From positions 278,295-342,294 of the forward strand of contig JABSSW010000052.1 in the NCBI GenBank assembly GCA_018902385.1: a stretch of DNA of 64,000 bases. The letters run 5' to 3'. Numbering within the stretch: position 1 is the first letter of the stretch; each line of letters begins with the position of its first letter. Positions 40,263 to 53,800 of this stretch are shown one piece after another. The DNA comes from Physcia stellaris (taxonomy: Eukaryota > Ascomycota > Lecanoromycetes > Caliciales > Physciaceae). Under the pieces are notes generated by a model, which saw only the letters and a list, made by a program, of their open reading frames with translations, did not search any database and was not told where the DNA came from. Made by a program: the position numbers and the translations under genes.

Positions 40263-43200
40263 TTTAATAACTATCATAATCATCAAATTAGCATCACTCG
40301 TGTATAATTAGCAATTTAGCAGTCAAGCAATTTAACGATTGAACGTGTCATGTCGTCAGAATTCGATTTGAACGAAAAATTTCCTTTACGATAGTCTGAA
40401 CGAGAAATACGTTTTTCGAAAGTTGAAACGAACATCAAATCGAAAATGAAAAATTTACAATTATACAGTTAAGTATCGCAATCATGATTGATTGTGCTGT
40501 TTTGTTATCATCTATTTTTCAGTCTAAGAAACGAGTTCGAACTTGAAAAACTACAAAAAAAAAATCTCGAGACAAGATTTCAAAACAAATCATCTCAGTA
40601 CAACGAATTATACAATCGATTTCAACTATTCGATTTCGTTGACATTTTCAACGACAAACGTCAATTCGTTCAAAATCTCGACTGTTCATAGCAATAACGA
40701 CAAATCAAAAACGTCAAAATGAGTGAAAAAGTCTGCGCAACTTGTCGAAGCATTCATGCGAAATGAATTATTCATATTCTATGTTCAAGTCATTTGAAAG
40801 CAATTCGAGAACAACGATTTTGATCGTCTTATTTTCATTGCAAAACATAAAAAGCTAAAATATCAATACATTTTCAAAGACATATCGAACGATGATTTGA
40901 ACAAAAACATCGCAAAACATTTTTGTCAAAAAATTTCATGACGATTTCAACAATAGCACGTGATTTCAACAAAAACACGCGATTGCAAATTGCACGAATA
41001 CAATATCATTCAAAATCAGACGACGATAAAAAATTCACGTTCGATAAAACTAATGAAAAGTCAATCAAGATACATTGTATCGTCGACGTTTCGATTCATA
41101 TTGTTTCACAAGAAAGATGTCGATTTTGCAAAAATTGATCATGAAAAAAACAACAACTAAATCAATTCAATAATTGAGTCAATTGATCGTTTTCGAGCAA
41201 ATTCATATCGCATATTGAAAATTCAATGATCAAACAATCAACAATAATTGCAATGAATTTTTCGTGACAAACATTGCTGACATTATAAATCAAGTCTTGT
41301 CGCAAAAAGTTTTGCATGACTAATTACAATAGAATTCATGATATGAATAGAAAATCACGTCGATTTCAAATGCAGAAATCAGTTTGAAAAGTAATGTCTT
41401 CGCTGAATTCAAAACAATTTCATTTCAAGTTTTTAATCACGATGTTATGATTTTAAACAACAAGCGAATCAGATTATCGACGTTTATTTCGTACGAGTAA
41501 CATTCTCGAACAAAAACAGTCGCAAATGTTTTTAGAAATTGATTTGAATCAATCGATTTCGTGAAATTGTTCTGAATGCAACTATCGAAAATCAAAATGA
41601 ATATATCGATCAAATTCGATTTTGACATTTTTCGATGCAAAATCTTTTATCATAAATCGTTTCGAACACATCGAGTCGAAAAAATCAATCGATTCTATTA
41701 TCTATAATCAGAATAGAATTTTCGTCATATTCGTACGAGTATTTCATGACGAAAACATGATTTCGAACGAGACGCGTATCGAACAATAAGTTTTTATTTT
41801 TTGTCTTTATCGAAAAACGAAAACAAAAACATCAACAAAAAAATTGCGAATCATTCAGTCATGAATCTGACGAACATACAATTCGCTCATTGAACATGTA
41901 ACAAGTTTGACGAACATGCGATATGTTTGACGAATTCGCAATGAATCACGAACATGCAATAAGATTTGCAATTGAACAAGAAATCATCTTTTAATTTTCA
42001 TTTACTTTTAATGAAAAATGATTGATTTATTGAGAATTTACTCGAACAAGTAACTAGAAAACGATTTTATCAGATTTTTCATTTCTGTCGAATCTGAAAT
42101 CGAGCAAAAAGATATGTTGTACAAGCATCGAAAACGATCTATTAAATTTGTCATTTTTGCAAGACATCAATTTATTCTTTGATCAGAAATTGCTCGACGA
42201 CGATTTCGCATCTATACAAATTTGAAAAATCACATGATTGCGACAGTGCAACAAATTTCGCAAAAAGCAAAATACAACGCAAAAAACGACGTTAAATCGC
42301 GATAAAGTCATTGAGTATTTTCATTTTTTGTTTCGTTAATTCGCTCGAAAAATAAATTTTTGACGAAACGTCTCGACTCACACGTTATAATATATTCAGA
42401 CGCAAATGTAAACGCAAAAACAAAAAAAATTTCGTTGTTTTTTCAAAGTCAGAAAACGTGCAAACGCATGAACTGAAAATATACAGAAAAAAAAACAAAA
42501 CGAATTTTTACACGAACAATGATCGACATCGAAAAATGTGTCGACAATTCTCAATTTTTAAATTGTACAAAGTTACAAAGTTCACAAAAAATTTCAATAA
42601 ACTTGATTCTTTTATTTCATGCTAAAAATTGACAGAATTTCACGCGAAAAATAAAACAAATGTCGAAACAATCAAGCTTTCAAACGTCGACGAAACGTAT
42701 TTTTGAAAACATCTATTTTGCAACAATTCGATTCGATTAGATTTGTCAACGTAAAAATCGACGTTCAAAACAAAGCAATAAATCTTGTTTTCGTCAAGAT
42801 GATTTTTGCAACGCAAAAAATCATAAGTTTCTGTTGATCACAATATCATCGAAATTTCAATAAACACGATGAACGCAATATCGTTATCGAATTCAGACGA
42901 TTCGAGCAAAAAATCATTGAAAAAAAAATTGAAGCAATCGTCAATCTGACGTAATTGCGAAAATCTTTGCAAACGTCTCGATCAATTCGAATCTGTCAAA
43001 TGCGAAAATCACGACTATAATGATTTTTCAAGTCTTTTCGATGCGACTCAAGTAGCGATGCGAAAATCAAATCGATATGTAAATAATATCTTCAGAAAAT
43101 TTACATGAAAATAAAAGTCATCAAGAAACGAATGATTTTTTTGAAATTCACGATTGTGTATCAGACGTGATAATCGATGAATGAAAAATGAAACTGAATA

Positions 43201-43439
43201 GTGTAACAATCTTTCGATCGATCGTTGAAATAATTGCGCAAAAACGTATTCAGCGATCAGACAAAACAATATGACGAGTCAAAAATCGTTGCGAAAATTG
43301 TCGAGTTGATTCGTTTGTTGCTAAATCAAATTTCGTGCGTGATAATGAGTCAGAAATTAGTTATTTCTGAATGATCATTCACGCATTGACATAAAATGAC
43401 GATGAATTCGCATAGACGAAAATGACGATGAAATTTAAC

Positions 43440-43690
43440 ATTCAATTGTTTGTATTTGTCATTTCGTCTTACAGAATTAAGATGACGATGAAGTCGTTAA
43501 AATCAAAATGACGTTGAAATCGTTTTACAAAGCAAAACAAAACGAAATTGAAAGTTTAACATTCAATTGCTTGTATTTGTCATTTCGTCTTACAGAACTA
43601 AAATGACGATGAAGTCGTTAAAATCAAAATGACGTTGAAGTCGTTTTACAGAACAAAACAAAACGAAATTGAAAATTTAACATGCAATTG
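43440..43690 (+). repeat. 120-bp tandem duplication
   Basis: A unit beginning ATTCAATTGTTTGTATTTGT at 43,440 is repeated at 43,561, and the start of a third unit is at 43,681. It includes GATGACGATGAAGTCGTTAA. It lies inside the nested LTR element and is non-coding. Confidence 0.85.
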
Positions 43691-45244
43691 CTTGTACGTG
43701 TCATCGAATTTTATAGAAGAAAAACGTTGACGTGCAATCACGACGATTTTTGATCGTGCAATTTGATGAAAACATCTCAAAGTCAATACAGAAATATTGC
43801 AAATCAATCATACAAACAAAATGATTTATCGAACATCGAGTTCGAATCACAAAATTCTAACATACAAGCAAAAATCATAAATTACGAAACACATCGTCAT
43901 TTATCAAAACATCTCGTCAAAATTCGAACATGTAAACAAGAATGAATATTTTAGAAAAAATCGAAATACGAAACATGCGCTCATTGCAAACAGAAAACGT
44001 CTCGTCATATTTTAACATGTGCGCAAAATCATAAACTGCAAAAAATAATGTCGATATAAACATCTTGACAAATTTAATCATGCGAACATGAATCAGAAAT
44101 TTGCGAACAAACATCTCGTCATAAATCACACGATAAATTATCATTTCAAGTCAACGAACATTGAAATGAATTAACTTTATGTGAATTTCATAGCAAACTA
44201 TCAGAAAATAGAACATGAATTATGCATTCAAAAAAATGATGATCGCAAAAGATTTCGCAAATGACGTTTCATGATTCTGTTTTGCAAAACATAACGACAA
44301 TAACAATTTCAATCGTCACAGAGCGATTGATTGTTCATGACAAAATCTGTTTGCAAAACATCATAATTCAATCAAAAATTCAAAAATAGTCAAACGAATG
44401 CAATCAATGCATCGAAAACAAAAAATTCTTCAATCATTCAAGATATTCAAAAATGAATTCATCGCATAATTATATTCAAACGTCGTCTCGTTTCTTTCGA
44501 AAAATATGATTAAAAAAATGAAAAAAAGTTTCGTTAAAACTCTATTAGAATTCACGTATCAGTTAAAGCACATCGACATTGACAAAAAACAATCGCGATC
44601 AAGTTTCGATCAAATCGTACAACGAAAAGATATTTGAAAATCAATAACACAACGAATGCAATTTCTTGATGATACAATTGACGCGAAAACAGTTCAGTAT
44701 CACGACGCGTTTAACGTTTTGCAAATATAATTTTTTTGACAAATCAATTGATTCGAAAACAGTCATATCAATATCACGACGTTCATGTCGAACATCACGA
44801 TTTCAGATCACAATTCTGTGTTGTTTATTGTTTAAAATTTACGACGCATGAAAAACTGAATCGTGTCAAAAACATTTTCAGAAATTGTTGTTCGATTTAA
44901 CTGAACGTTGAATATCATGATGAAATCGAAATAAAAAATCAAAAAAATTTCGAAATTTGATGTATTCAATGCGATTGCGATTATTCGATTTTATTTCGTT
45001 TAACAGTTTTGCAACGTCTCGATTTCAGTATAAAAAACAAAAAAAATAAAAGATAAAAAAAAATTCGAATTCGATTTCTTTGTCATTCAATCAGCTGTCA
45101 ATCATCAAATCGAAAATTGTGAATTGTACGAAATCAAATTCTCGATACTGAAAACAGCAAATAGCGAAATTATCAAATCATGCTTTTTTTGAATTATTCA
45201 CGAAAATGTTTTTCAGATTTTTATTGCAAACTGATTATGAATCG

Positions 45245-45390
45245 AAAAAAACGAATCTCGATGCGAAAATCACGATTATAATGATTTCTTCAAATCAAAG
45301 AATTTCGAATGCGAAAATCACGATCACAATGTTTTTTCAAGTTTCAGAATTCGATGCGAAAATCGCGATTATAACGATTTTTCAAATCAT
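45245..45390 (+). repeat. short tandem repeat near right LTR
   Basis: Three imperfect units of about 50 bp around GATGCGAAAATCACGATTAT, ending TTTTTCAAATC. Related units lie in the corresponding place in element C (50.94-51.03 kb) and the right-end copy (62.40-62.49 kb), so this is an old feature of the family. Confidence 0.8.
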
Positions 45391-45489
45391 CAAAATCAAC
45401 ATATTTACAACAAGTTTGCAATTTCAAGAATGACTCAAATCAAATGATATTGTTATCTCAAAAAACTTCGATGTTTAAAAAAGAACGCG

Positions 45490-45779
45490 TGTAAAAAACT
45501 CAAAATTCAAGATTTGCAAAAAGCGCGAATCGAATTTCGTCAAATCAAATCAGATTCGAAACATCAAACAATGAAACGAACAATTTTATCATATTAATAA
45601 AATCAACACAACAACGATTATCGCATTGATATTCGCGCATATGCGATAATCGATGTGTACGTTGCATTTAGCAAAACGTGTATATAATAAATTTTCTAAA
45701 AGATAGTTAGTTTTGCAATTATTAGTTTAGAAATAATATTGTTTTCTGTTATACATCTTTGATGTTCAAGTTCTTTACA
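45490..45779 (+). repeat. right LTR of nested element
   Basis: 290 bp, TGTAAAAAACTC to TTCTTTACA, followed by the target duplicate ATTTG. Equal in length to the left LTR. Confidence 0.95.
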
Positions 45780-47226
45780 ATTTGTTCATTTTCAAACGTT
45801 AATTTTGATAACGCATTCGAAACAACATGATTTTTTTTTGATTTATATTTCATTTTCAATTTAAATTGTGACAAATAAATTGAAACACGAACAAAACGAA
45901 AATTGAATTTATCGATGTTGTTCGAATTCATCGTGATTTGTTTAACGATAAAAATATTGACGACATGATTCGTAAACACAACAATAATATTCTTGATTGT
46001 TTTTATCATATGTCGAATTTTTTTGACAATTCATATTAAGTCACACATTTCGAATTCGATGAATCAATATTTGATTTCGATTTCGTTCAACATTCGATTT
46101 AAAAATAAAATGAATTCGATGTCGTTACGTTTGAATTTGTTTGAATTATTGTTTGTTTTGAAATGATAAATCATCGCGTCGAATTCGCGTCGTTTAAACG
46201 CGTCGATGTCGATATACAATTTTCGATCGAAATTGAAATGTATCAAAAATGAAATTTTGTTAAAAGTTTTTTGCAATAGTCGATATGACTTTAATTTTTC
46301 AATTGAAAAATTGTTCATTACGATTTTTTGCGAATAAATTTTGCGAATGATGTTTTTGTTAAAAAATGATTATCGTAAAAATAAAATTTTGCGACGTTGT
46401 AACGCGTTCGTTTTTGAACATAAAACGCGACAAAATTTCGTAATCATTTTGTAAAATCTAAATAGATTTTCAAATTTTTGAAAATATAAAAAAAATTTAA
46501 TTTAATTATTGTTTTCAACTTATCGATTGCGATAATGAAATCAAAAACGTCAATTTTTTGATCAAAAAATACGATCGTAAAATAGTCGAAAAATGATTTT
46601 TTCGACGACAAACTAATTTCATAAATATTCAATCGTTCGAATATCGAATGTAAATAAACGATATGTTTTTCAAAAATATTGAAAAAAACAACAATATCAT
46701 TTACGTAAACGCGAACAAATTCGTGAAAATTTCGAAAAATAAAATCGATTCGTCGTTGTACGTATGACGAAAAATTTTTGAATTTCATCATTGCGACGTT
46801 AAATTGTTTTTGTTCTTTATGTGAAACGACGATAAATTTATGTTTGTTTGCAAATTTTATCAATCATTGATGAAAAAATTCGTCGCGTCGAAAACGAAAA
46901 TGAATTTGCATTCGACGACGATTGCAATAATGTCAAATTGAAAAAACATTGAATAAAAATCGATAATGATGATTTTGTTTAATTCGCGTATGTTGACGAC
47001 GATTCGATTTTTGCGTTTTAAATCATTTGATTCAAATATTGTTTTTCATATCGCGAAAACAAAATAATTATGCGAAATGAATTGATTAATGTATTTCATG
47101 CGATTTTGTGCATGTAACTTGTCGAAAATTTCGTTTACAAATTTTTTGTTTGCGAAATCAAACGATACAATCAAATGTTAAAATCGATATACGATTCAAT
47201 TTCGAATTTCGTTCGTAACGTTACGT
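45780..47226 (-). pseudogene. gypsy reverse transcriptase and RNase H, split element
   Basis: Minus-strand order: RT fingers and palm from about 47.2 kb (FVNEIFDKLHAQ, RIVVNIRELNKI), the catalytic motif RVYVNDIVVFFNIFEKHI at about 46.70 kb (YVDD mutated to YVND), then RNase H (HFNFDRKLYIDIDAFKRREF at about 46.2 kb; LSQFKLKMKYKSKKNHVVSN at about 45.87 kb). It then meets the nested element at 45,779. It is mutated throughout, with Trp, Pro and Gly lost. Together with 38.3-39.97 kb it forms one chromovirus pol. Confidence 0.88.
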
Positions 47227-48362
47227 CACGATGAAAATAAACATAAAACAATTTTTTATTGATATATGCGTCGATATCGAATGCGATGCGTCATTAATCG
47301 ATCGTAAATTTTTGATGCAAAAAATATTTGATTATCAAATTCATGCGCGACAAATTATGAAATTTCTCAAAATTCGCGACATTGAAAACGTCGTTGTAAT
47401 CACGACGAATCATATTTCATTAATTTTTCGAATTTTCGAAATTTCGATTAATGACGAAAATGCGATCGTCACGTTCATTCGACAGATTTACATAATGAAA
47501 AAATTGAAAACAAAATTTTTTTGACAATGATATATTGAATTCAAAACGAATGAATATAAATGTAAACAAACAAATTGTTATGTATCGAAAATTGCAAAAA
47601 CATTAAAATACAATTCAAATTCATCAATGCAAATTCACAAATCAAACGCGTGATTCGTGTCAACGAAATTATTAAAATATCAATTAAATCAATTTTTACG
47701 ATTTTTTTCAAATTACGTGAAAAGAATAATTTATTTGTTGAACGCGATTTTATGTTCACGTTTTCGCGAATTGAACGTTTAAATCAAAATGAAAACGTCG
47801 TTTTTTTTTCATATCATTGATGAAAACATACAAAGATGATTCAAATGAACAACGTCAATTTTGAAAATGTTTACATTTTCTAAAATACGCGTTTGAAATT
47901 CGTACAAAAATACGAAAAAAAAAAAATGCTATTTAATTAATTCGAAATACGTTCATTTAGCTGTTAATGTTCATAAATTTGTTTTTAAAATTGATTCAAA
48001 CAAACATTGAAATTTGATGTTTCGATCATGACAATTAACGCGATTATGACGATTAATTATGAAAATTTGCACGACGCGATCGCGATTAATTTCGTCGTTT
48101 CAAATTTGATCAATTTTTCAATCAATTCTGCAAACAATTTTAACAATTTTATCGTGTCAAATGTTAATATTAATGCGAAAAAAATATTGTTTGTTGAAAT
48201 TATCGTTTACGATGACGTTAACGTTCGAATTAAGTTTGCAAACGTTGCGTTGAATTATTCAAAACTGTGAAACGACAATGAATTTACGATGAAAATTTCG
48301 AAAAATGAATGAATGTCAATCGAATTGAAATTTGACGTCAAAATCGAAACAACAAAAATGTA
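47227..48362 (+). pseudogene. gypsy protease and pre-RT segment, opposite orientation
   Basis: Plus-strand frames read CVDIECDASLIDRKFLMQKI (the retropepsin D-T/S-G mutated to D-I-E), then IRDIENVVVI, ITFIRQIYIMKKL-type sequence, and later ANVALNYSKL and NEWMSIELKF, as in the stretch just before RT in fungal gypsy polyproteins. Its neighbours on both sides, RT (to 47.2 kb) and the zinc-finger/gag part (from 48.34 kb), are on the minus strand. So either this segment has been inverted in place or it comes from another element. Confidence 0.6.
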
Positions 48363-49930
48363 TTCATGATAAATGTTTGATAATTATAAATATTTTTCGT
48401 CGACGATGTGTCAAATTTAATCGAAATTGTTCGACACGAACGCAAATATCGATGAAATTTGTTATTAAAATAAAATTTCGATTGACAACGTTTGCATGAA
48501 TAAATTTTCGTTTGTTTGATTGAAATATTCACAAAATATTCGAATGATTCATGAATTACATAATTTTCATTAAATTTTTGAATTTCGAAATGTTTTTCGT
48601 CATGATATTTATCATTTATCATAAATATCGTTGACGCGTTTTCAATATTCATGTTGTGATCATTTTGATAATTTTTTTCATCGATTGAATAATTGTTTTT
48701 TGTTTTTTTTTTCGCAAAATACGTTCGTCGATATAATGCTTTATTTTGATTAAACGTTTCATTTTGATTAAAATAAATATTTTGTTTAAACGAAAACGAA
48801 AATGAATTTGAAAAATTAACAAAATAATTATTAAAACGTAAAAATTGCGAATATTGAAATCGCGAATCGAACGTGTTTCGATTTTTTTGAATTTCGTTTT
48901 GTTGCGTTTGTTGAAATCGATATTGTTGATTTGCGTATGAACGTTTTTGCGTGTTTTATGTCGATTGTTGTCGATTTGAATAATTTGACTGATATGAACG
49001 TTGTTGAAAAATGTAAACGTTATTTTGTTTTTCAAATTGATACGATGTCGAATATTGAATTTGACGAAATTGCGAAAAAAATTTATTGAAATTTTCGTAA
49101 TTTACACGTTCATTGATAACAAAAAAAATATTATACGAATCGAATGATATTGATGTTAATAATTGAAAACGATAATTGAATTGAAAACGACGTTCGTTTT
49201 CGAACGAATAATAAAATCGATATCGATTTTCGATGTTTTATTATATTTTTTTTTATTATCGAATTGTTGAAAAAACTCATTCATTGTAATTTTTTTTGTC
49301 GATTTAATCAAATTTCGTCGAAATTTCAATTTCAATTCATTGTAAATTAAATACAATTGCGAATAAATTGACATCATTGTCGATTTAATTTTTTTGATTA
49401 TAATTTCAACGAAATCGAATGATTCGCGATGTCAACGAACATTTTTTATCGTGTATTTTTTCGTAATGATCGTCAACATTGTTGATGACGATTTTTGTAT
49501 CGTTTCAACAACAAACGTTTTCATTTTTTTACATCATTTTCGAATTTGATCAATCGTTTTTGATTATCGTTGATTATTTTTGTGTATTAACGTAACGCGT
49601 AATCACGCATACAATTATAAAAATTTGTTCGAATCACATTAACATTTTTGAACAATATCATATTTTTAATTTTTTCAATGTAAAAATGAACATTTCGAAA
49701 ATATGTATTTTTGTTCGAATGTTCGATCGAATTGTCGATAATAACGTTTTTTTTTGTATTACGAATCGAAAAATTTTGTTTTTTGAACATTTCATTTGAC
49801 GTCATCATCATTGTCAAAAAATTCGATTGAATTTAATGATTCGACAAAGTTTTGAAATTTTGTTTGAATATCGTTTCGAACATTTGTAATCAATGTTTAA
49901 AAAATTTGTCATTGTTGTTGCGTGAATTTC
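48338..49930 (-). pseudogene. gypsy gag and zinc-finger part
   Basis: Minus-strand frames contain SQLYLIYNELKLKFRRNL and TMNEFFQQFDNKKK (gag-like, about 49.3 kb), a Gln/Asn/Arg-rich stretch (48.65-49.0 kb) and a finger YSCKRCQSKFYFNNKFHRYL (about 48.45 kb). These belong upstream of the RT at 47.2 kb in the same minus-strand element. Stops and frameshifts throughout. Confidence 0.6.
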
Positions 49931-50528
49931 GTGTTTTGTCAATTGTTATTTTCGTTCGTCATATTTGAATTGAATGCGAAAATAAATTCGATATTTTTTG
50001 TGTTTCGAAAAATGATGTTTAGCGAAATTATGATGTTGTTTCGTCGTTGAAAAAACGACGTCGACGAAATGATTTGAAATTTACGACGTAAATTTTTCGA
50101 AAAATGAACGTAAAAAATATCAAAAACAATATTTGCAATCGTCGATTTTAAATCAAAAATGAATGACGTAATTCGATCATTAATTCAATCGAAAAATGAT
50201 TGATTGTTTCGATACGTTTCGATGACGATCACGAAAATTTTAAAATTTTTACGAAAACGAATTTTGTCGACGATTCATTTTGTTGAATAAACAATGTTTG
50301 TCGAAATTGAATGATTAATAACTGATAACGATGTTGATTTAAAACAATTAATTACGATATTGTTCACAATAATTTTTGCAAATGTATTGACAAAATAAAT
50401 TAAATCAATTGTATCGATGTAATCGAATAATTCAAACGCAATGCGAATGATTTGTGATGTAAAAACAATCAAAATGATTTAAATAAAAATAATGTGTCGT
50501 ATTGAAATTTGAAATAAAATGATGATAA

Positions 50529-50839
50529 ACAAAAAAAAACTTGAACATCAGAAATGTATAGCAGAAAACGATATTGTTTCTAAACTAATAATTGCAAAAT
50601 TAATTATTTTTTATACGATTTGTTATATACACGTTTTGCTTGATGCAACGTACACATCATTCAACGCATATGCGCAAATATCGATGCGTTAATCGTTGTT
50701 GCGCTGATTTTATTAATATAACGAAATTGTTTGTCTCATTGTATAATCGATTTGATGTTTCGAATCTGTTTGATTTGAAATCTCGACAGTCGAAATTCGA
50801 TTCGCGCTTTTGCAAATTTTGAATTCTGAATTTCTTACA
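50529..50839 (-). repeat. LTR, inverted third copy
   Basis: The reverse complement of the 290-bp LTR family: ACTTGAACATCAGAAATGTA at the left, TTACACGCGC just beyond the right end at 50,839. It contains CGCATATGCG and a TATATACACG stretch, as in the other LTRs. It forms the 3' LTR of the minus-strand element to its right. Confidence 0.85.
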
Positions 50840-53800
50840 CGCGCTTTTTTAAACATCGAAATTTTTGAAATAACAATATCATCTGATTTGAATCATTGTT
50901 GAAATTGAAAGTTTGTGTTTTTATGCTGTATTCATGAGATTTGAAAAATCGCTGTAATCGCGATTTTCGCATTCGAAAATTTTATAATTTGAAAAATCAT
51001 TGTGATCGTGATTTTCGCATCGAATAATTTATCATTCTATTTGATTTTTAGTCAATTTGCGTTAAAAATCTGAAAGTACATTTTTTTGAATGATTCAAAA
51101 AAAGCATGATTTGATGATTTGATTGCTCGTTGCTTTCAATATCGAAAACTTGATTTCGTACAATTCACGATTTTCGATTTGATGATTGACAATTAATTGA
51201 ATGACAATGAAATTTGAATTTGAATCAATCATTATTTTTTTATTTTTGTTTCGAATATTGAAATCGACGAGTTGTTCAAAAAAAAAATGATTAAACGCAA
51301 AAAACGTCGAATAAACGCGATCGCATTGAATATATCAAATTTCGAAAATTTTCTCGATTTTTTATTTTTATCTTATCACGATATTCGACGTTCAGTTAAA
51401 TCGAACAACAGTTTCTGAAAATGTTTTTGACACAATTCAGTTTTTATGCGACGTAAATTCTTGACAATAAACAGCACAGAATTTTGACGAGTTTGTTTTT
51501 TAATCAATGATTTCATCAAGAAGATTGCATTTATTTGACGTCGAATACGACGTCGATTCGATAATTTGTTGACATCGTTTTTTTTCGAATTCTTTGTGTG
51601 AAATTTCCGTATCAAATTTCTCAAATGTTTGATCATCGATATTGATTTTCAAATGCGTTTTTCATAGTTTTTTCAACGAATGAAATAGTAAAATTTGATT
51701 CGCTGTATGATTTTTTTCGAAATCTGATTTTTTTGAAAATTTTATTATTTTCAATTGCTTCAACGTCGTATACTTTTTCTGTGATTTCGTTTTCTCAATG
51801 TCAATATTCTTGAACTGATATGTGAGTTTTAACGAAATTTTTTTTTCGTTTAATTTTGATTTTTCAAGAAACGACACATGAAAAACATTGTGAATTCGTC
51901 AACGTTTTGATATATCTATACGATAAATTTGATTTTTTATAATTTCGAATATTTTGAATGATTCGAAGAATTTTCATTCGAATTTTTATTACGTTTTGTG
52001 CGAATATTTTTGACGTTGAAATTGACGTAATTTTTCATTTTTGAATTTCATCGACGTTTTTGTTTTAACATTTTTGTACTTGATTTGTTGTTTCTGTGCG
52101 TGAACTAAATTGATTTTAAATACATTTAGCAATTTTGTTAGATATTTGACATGTTCGTTGACAGATTTTGATTTAATTTTGAAATTCGCGAAATTTTCGA
52201 ATGACATTTTTGAAATGTATTTTGCATGATTTCGAATGATGACATTTGAATAAACGCATGTTTATTGTTGTTGTAAACGAATTTCGTCATGAACAATAAT
52301 TTTATTCAATTGTTTTGTTCGAAATTGACGAACGTTCGAAAATATTGTTTCATGATGTTATTTTGTCGTTTTGTTTGATCATCGATTTGCGAATGATATG
52401 TCGTGAACAATTTGAATTTGATTTTGAATGCGTAACACAACGAATCGTGATATTTTGACGTGAAAATGAAATTTCGATCAATTGTTATTGACGACGAAAA
52501 ATCATAAAGTTTTATTATTTTCGTATCAAATTTCGAAGTCAGATTTTTTGCGATCATCTGTTTTCGTGATTGAAATGTAATGAATCATTTTCGTCAGTTT
52601 ATTCATCACGACGAATATCGAGTCATGTGTGATTTCGTTTCATGTTTTGCTTTCAAATAGTTTTGTCACGAAATTCATTGTCAAATCAATTCATTTGAAT
52701 TTCGATATAGAAAAAAACGATAGTTTTTCGTATGATTTGTGACGAGAAACTTTGTTTTTTTTTTTTTTGCAGATGACGCATGTTTCGCAATATTTTTTGA
52801 TTTGTGCACGCATGTCACGATTTTGCTCGATGTTTTTTCATTTCGTTTTGAATTTGATCAATAGTATTTTTTTGTATCAATTTTAAGATGCGTTCAACGT
52901 CAAAATGTTCGATCAAAAAATTGTCATGATTCGATTTAATGACGTTTTTTTTCAGACTTGATGAAATACAAGCACTTTTCGTGTCATAGCATTTCATTTT
53001 CGTCTCGTCATTGCTCATTGTACATTTCAGAAATAGTTAATTTTTTCTCACTTGTACGACGCAAAGATTTTTGTTTAACAATGATCGCATCAATTCACGT
53101 AATTTTTCGATGATTTTTTCGTCGTATGTTGTTTCGATTTCGTGAATATGTTTTCGCGCAATCATTTCATCGATCGATCGAAAAATTGTTGACTATTCAA
53201 TATTATGATTTTTCACTCATTGATGATCACGTTTGATTTCGTTTCTTGAACATTTTCAAACATTTCGAAAACGAATCGTGTTGATAGTTTGATTTTTGCA
53301 TTGTTGCTTGAATCGCGTCGATACAAGCTCGAAATTTCAACGAGTTTGTTTGAAGAAATCGTCGCAATTGATTCAAAATTTGACGATTGTTTTCGATTTT
53401 CTTTTCAAAAATCATCATATGATTTGATCGTCGAAACAAATCGTTCGCAAAATTCTTTGTATCAAAACGATAATCGATGATGAAATCGTAACGTGATAAT
53501 TTTGAATTCATCGAATTTGTCGAAATGACAGTTTCGTTGTAATCATAAAAGCGATTGAAATTTCGATGATTTGTCGAAACGAAAATTTTTTTTTTGTTTT
53601 TTCGAAATAATGACGTCATTGTTTGAAAACAAATACAATAATCAATAATTCTTGTCATGAATTTCGTAATAACATTTCGTCGAAATCATTTTTTCGAGAA
53701 ATAAATTATCGAATGTCAATGTTTTTCGTCGTCTGATTGACATAGAAATTTTTTATGAATTTTGTTCGAAGCGTCGATTTTAATTGAATAACGTTTTAAT

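Larger units (their letters stand above)
39973..45779 (+). mobile_element. complete LTR retrotransposon, nested insertion
   Basis: It is bounded by two 290-bp LTRs in the same orientation (39,973-40,262 and 45,490-45,779), beginning TGTAAAAA and ending TTTACA. The 5-bp flanks are identical, ATTTG at 39,968-39,972 and 45,780-45,784, which proves a single integration, into a minus-strand gypsy element between RNase H and integrase. Length 5,807 bp. The internal 5.2 kb is so mutated that I could not read a plus-strand pol; a purine-rich AAAAAAGAA lies just before the right LTR. The last kilobase matches element C (50.8-51.9 kb, inverted) and the copy at 62.3-63.3 kb. It could be a decayed autonomous element or a non-autonomous relative. 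Confidence 0.9.

Noticed and set aside
47541-47759. Minus-strand frame opposite the protease segment
   Set aside because: Not protein-like; the plus-strand reading has recognisable protease sequence.
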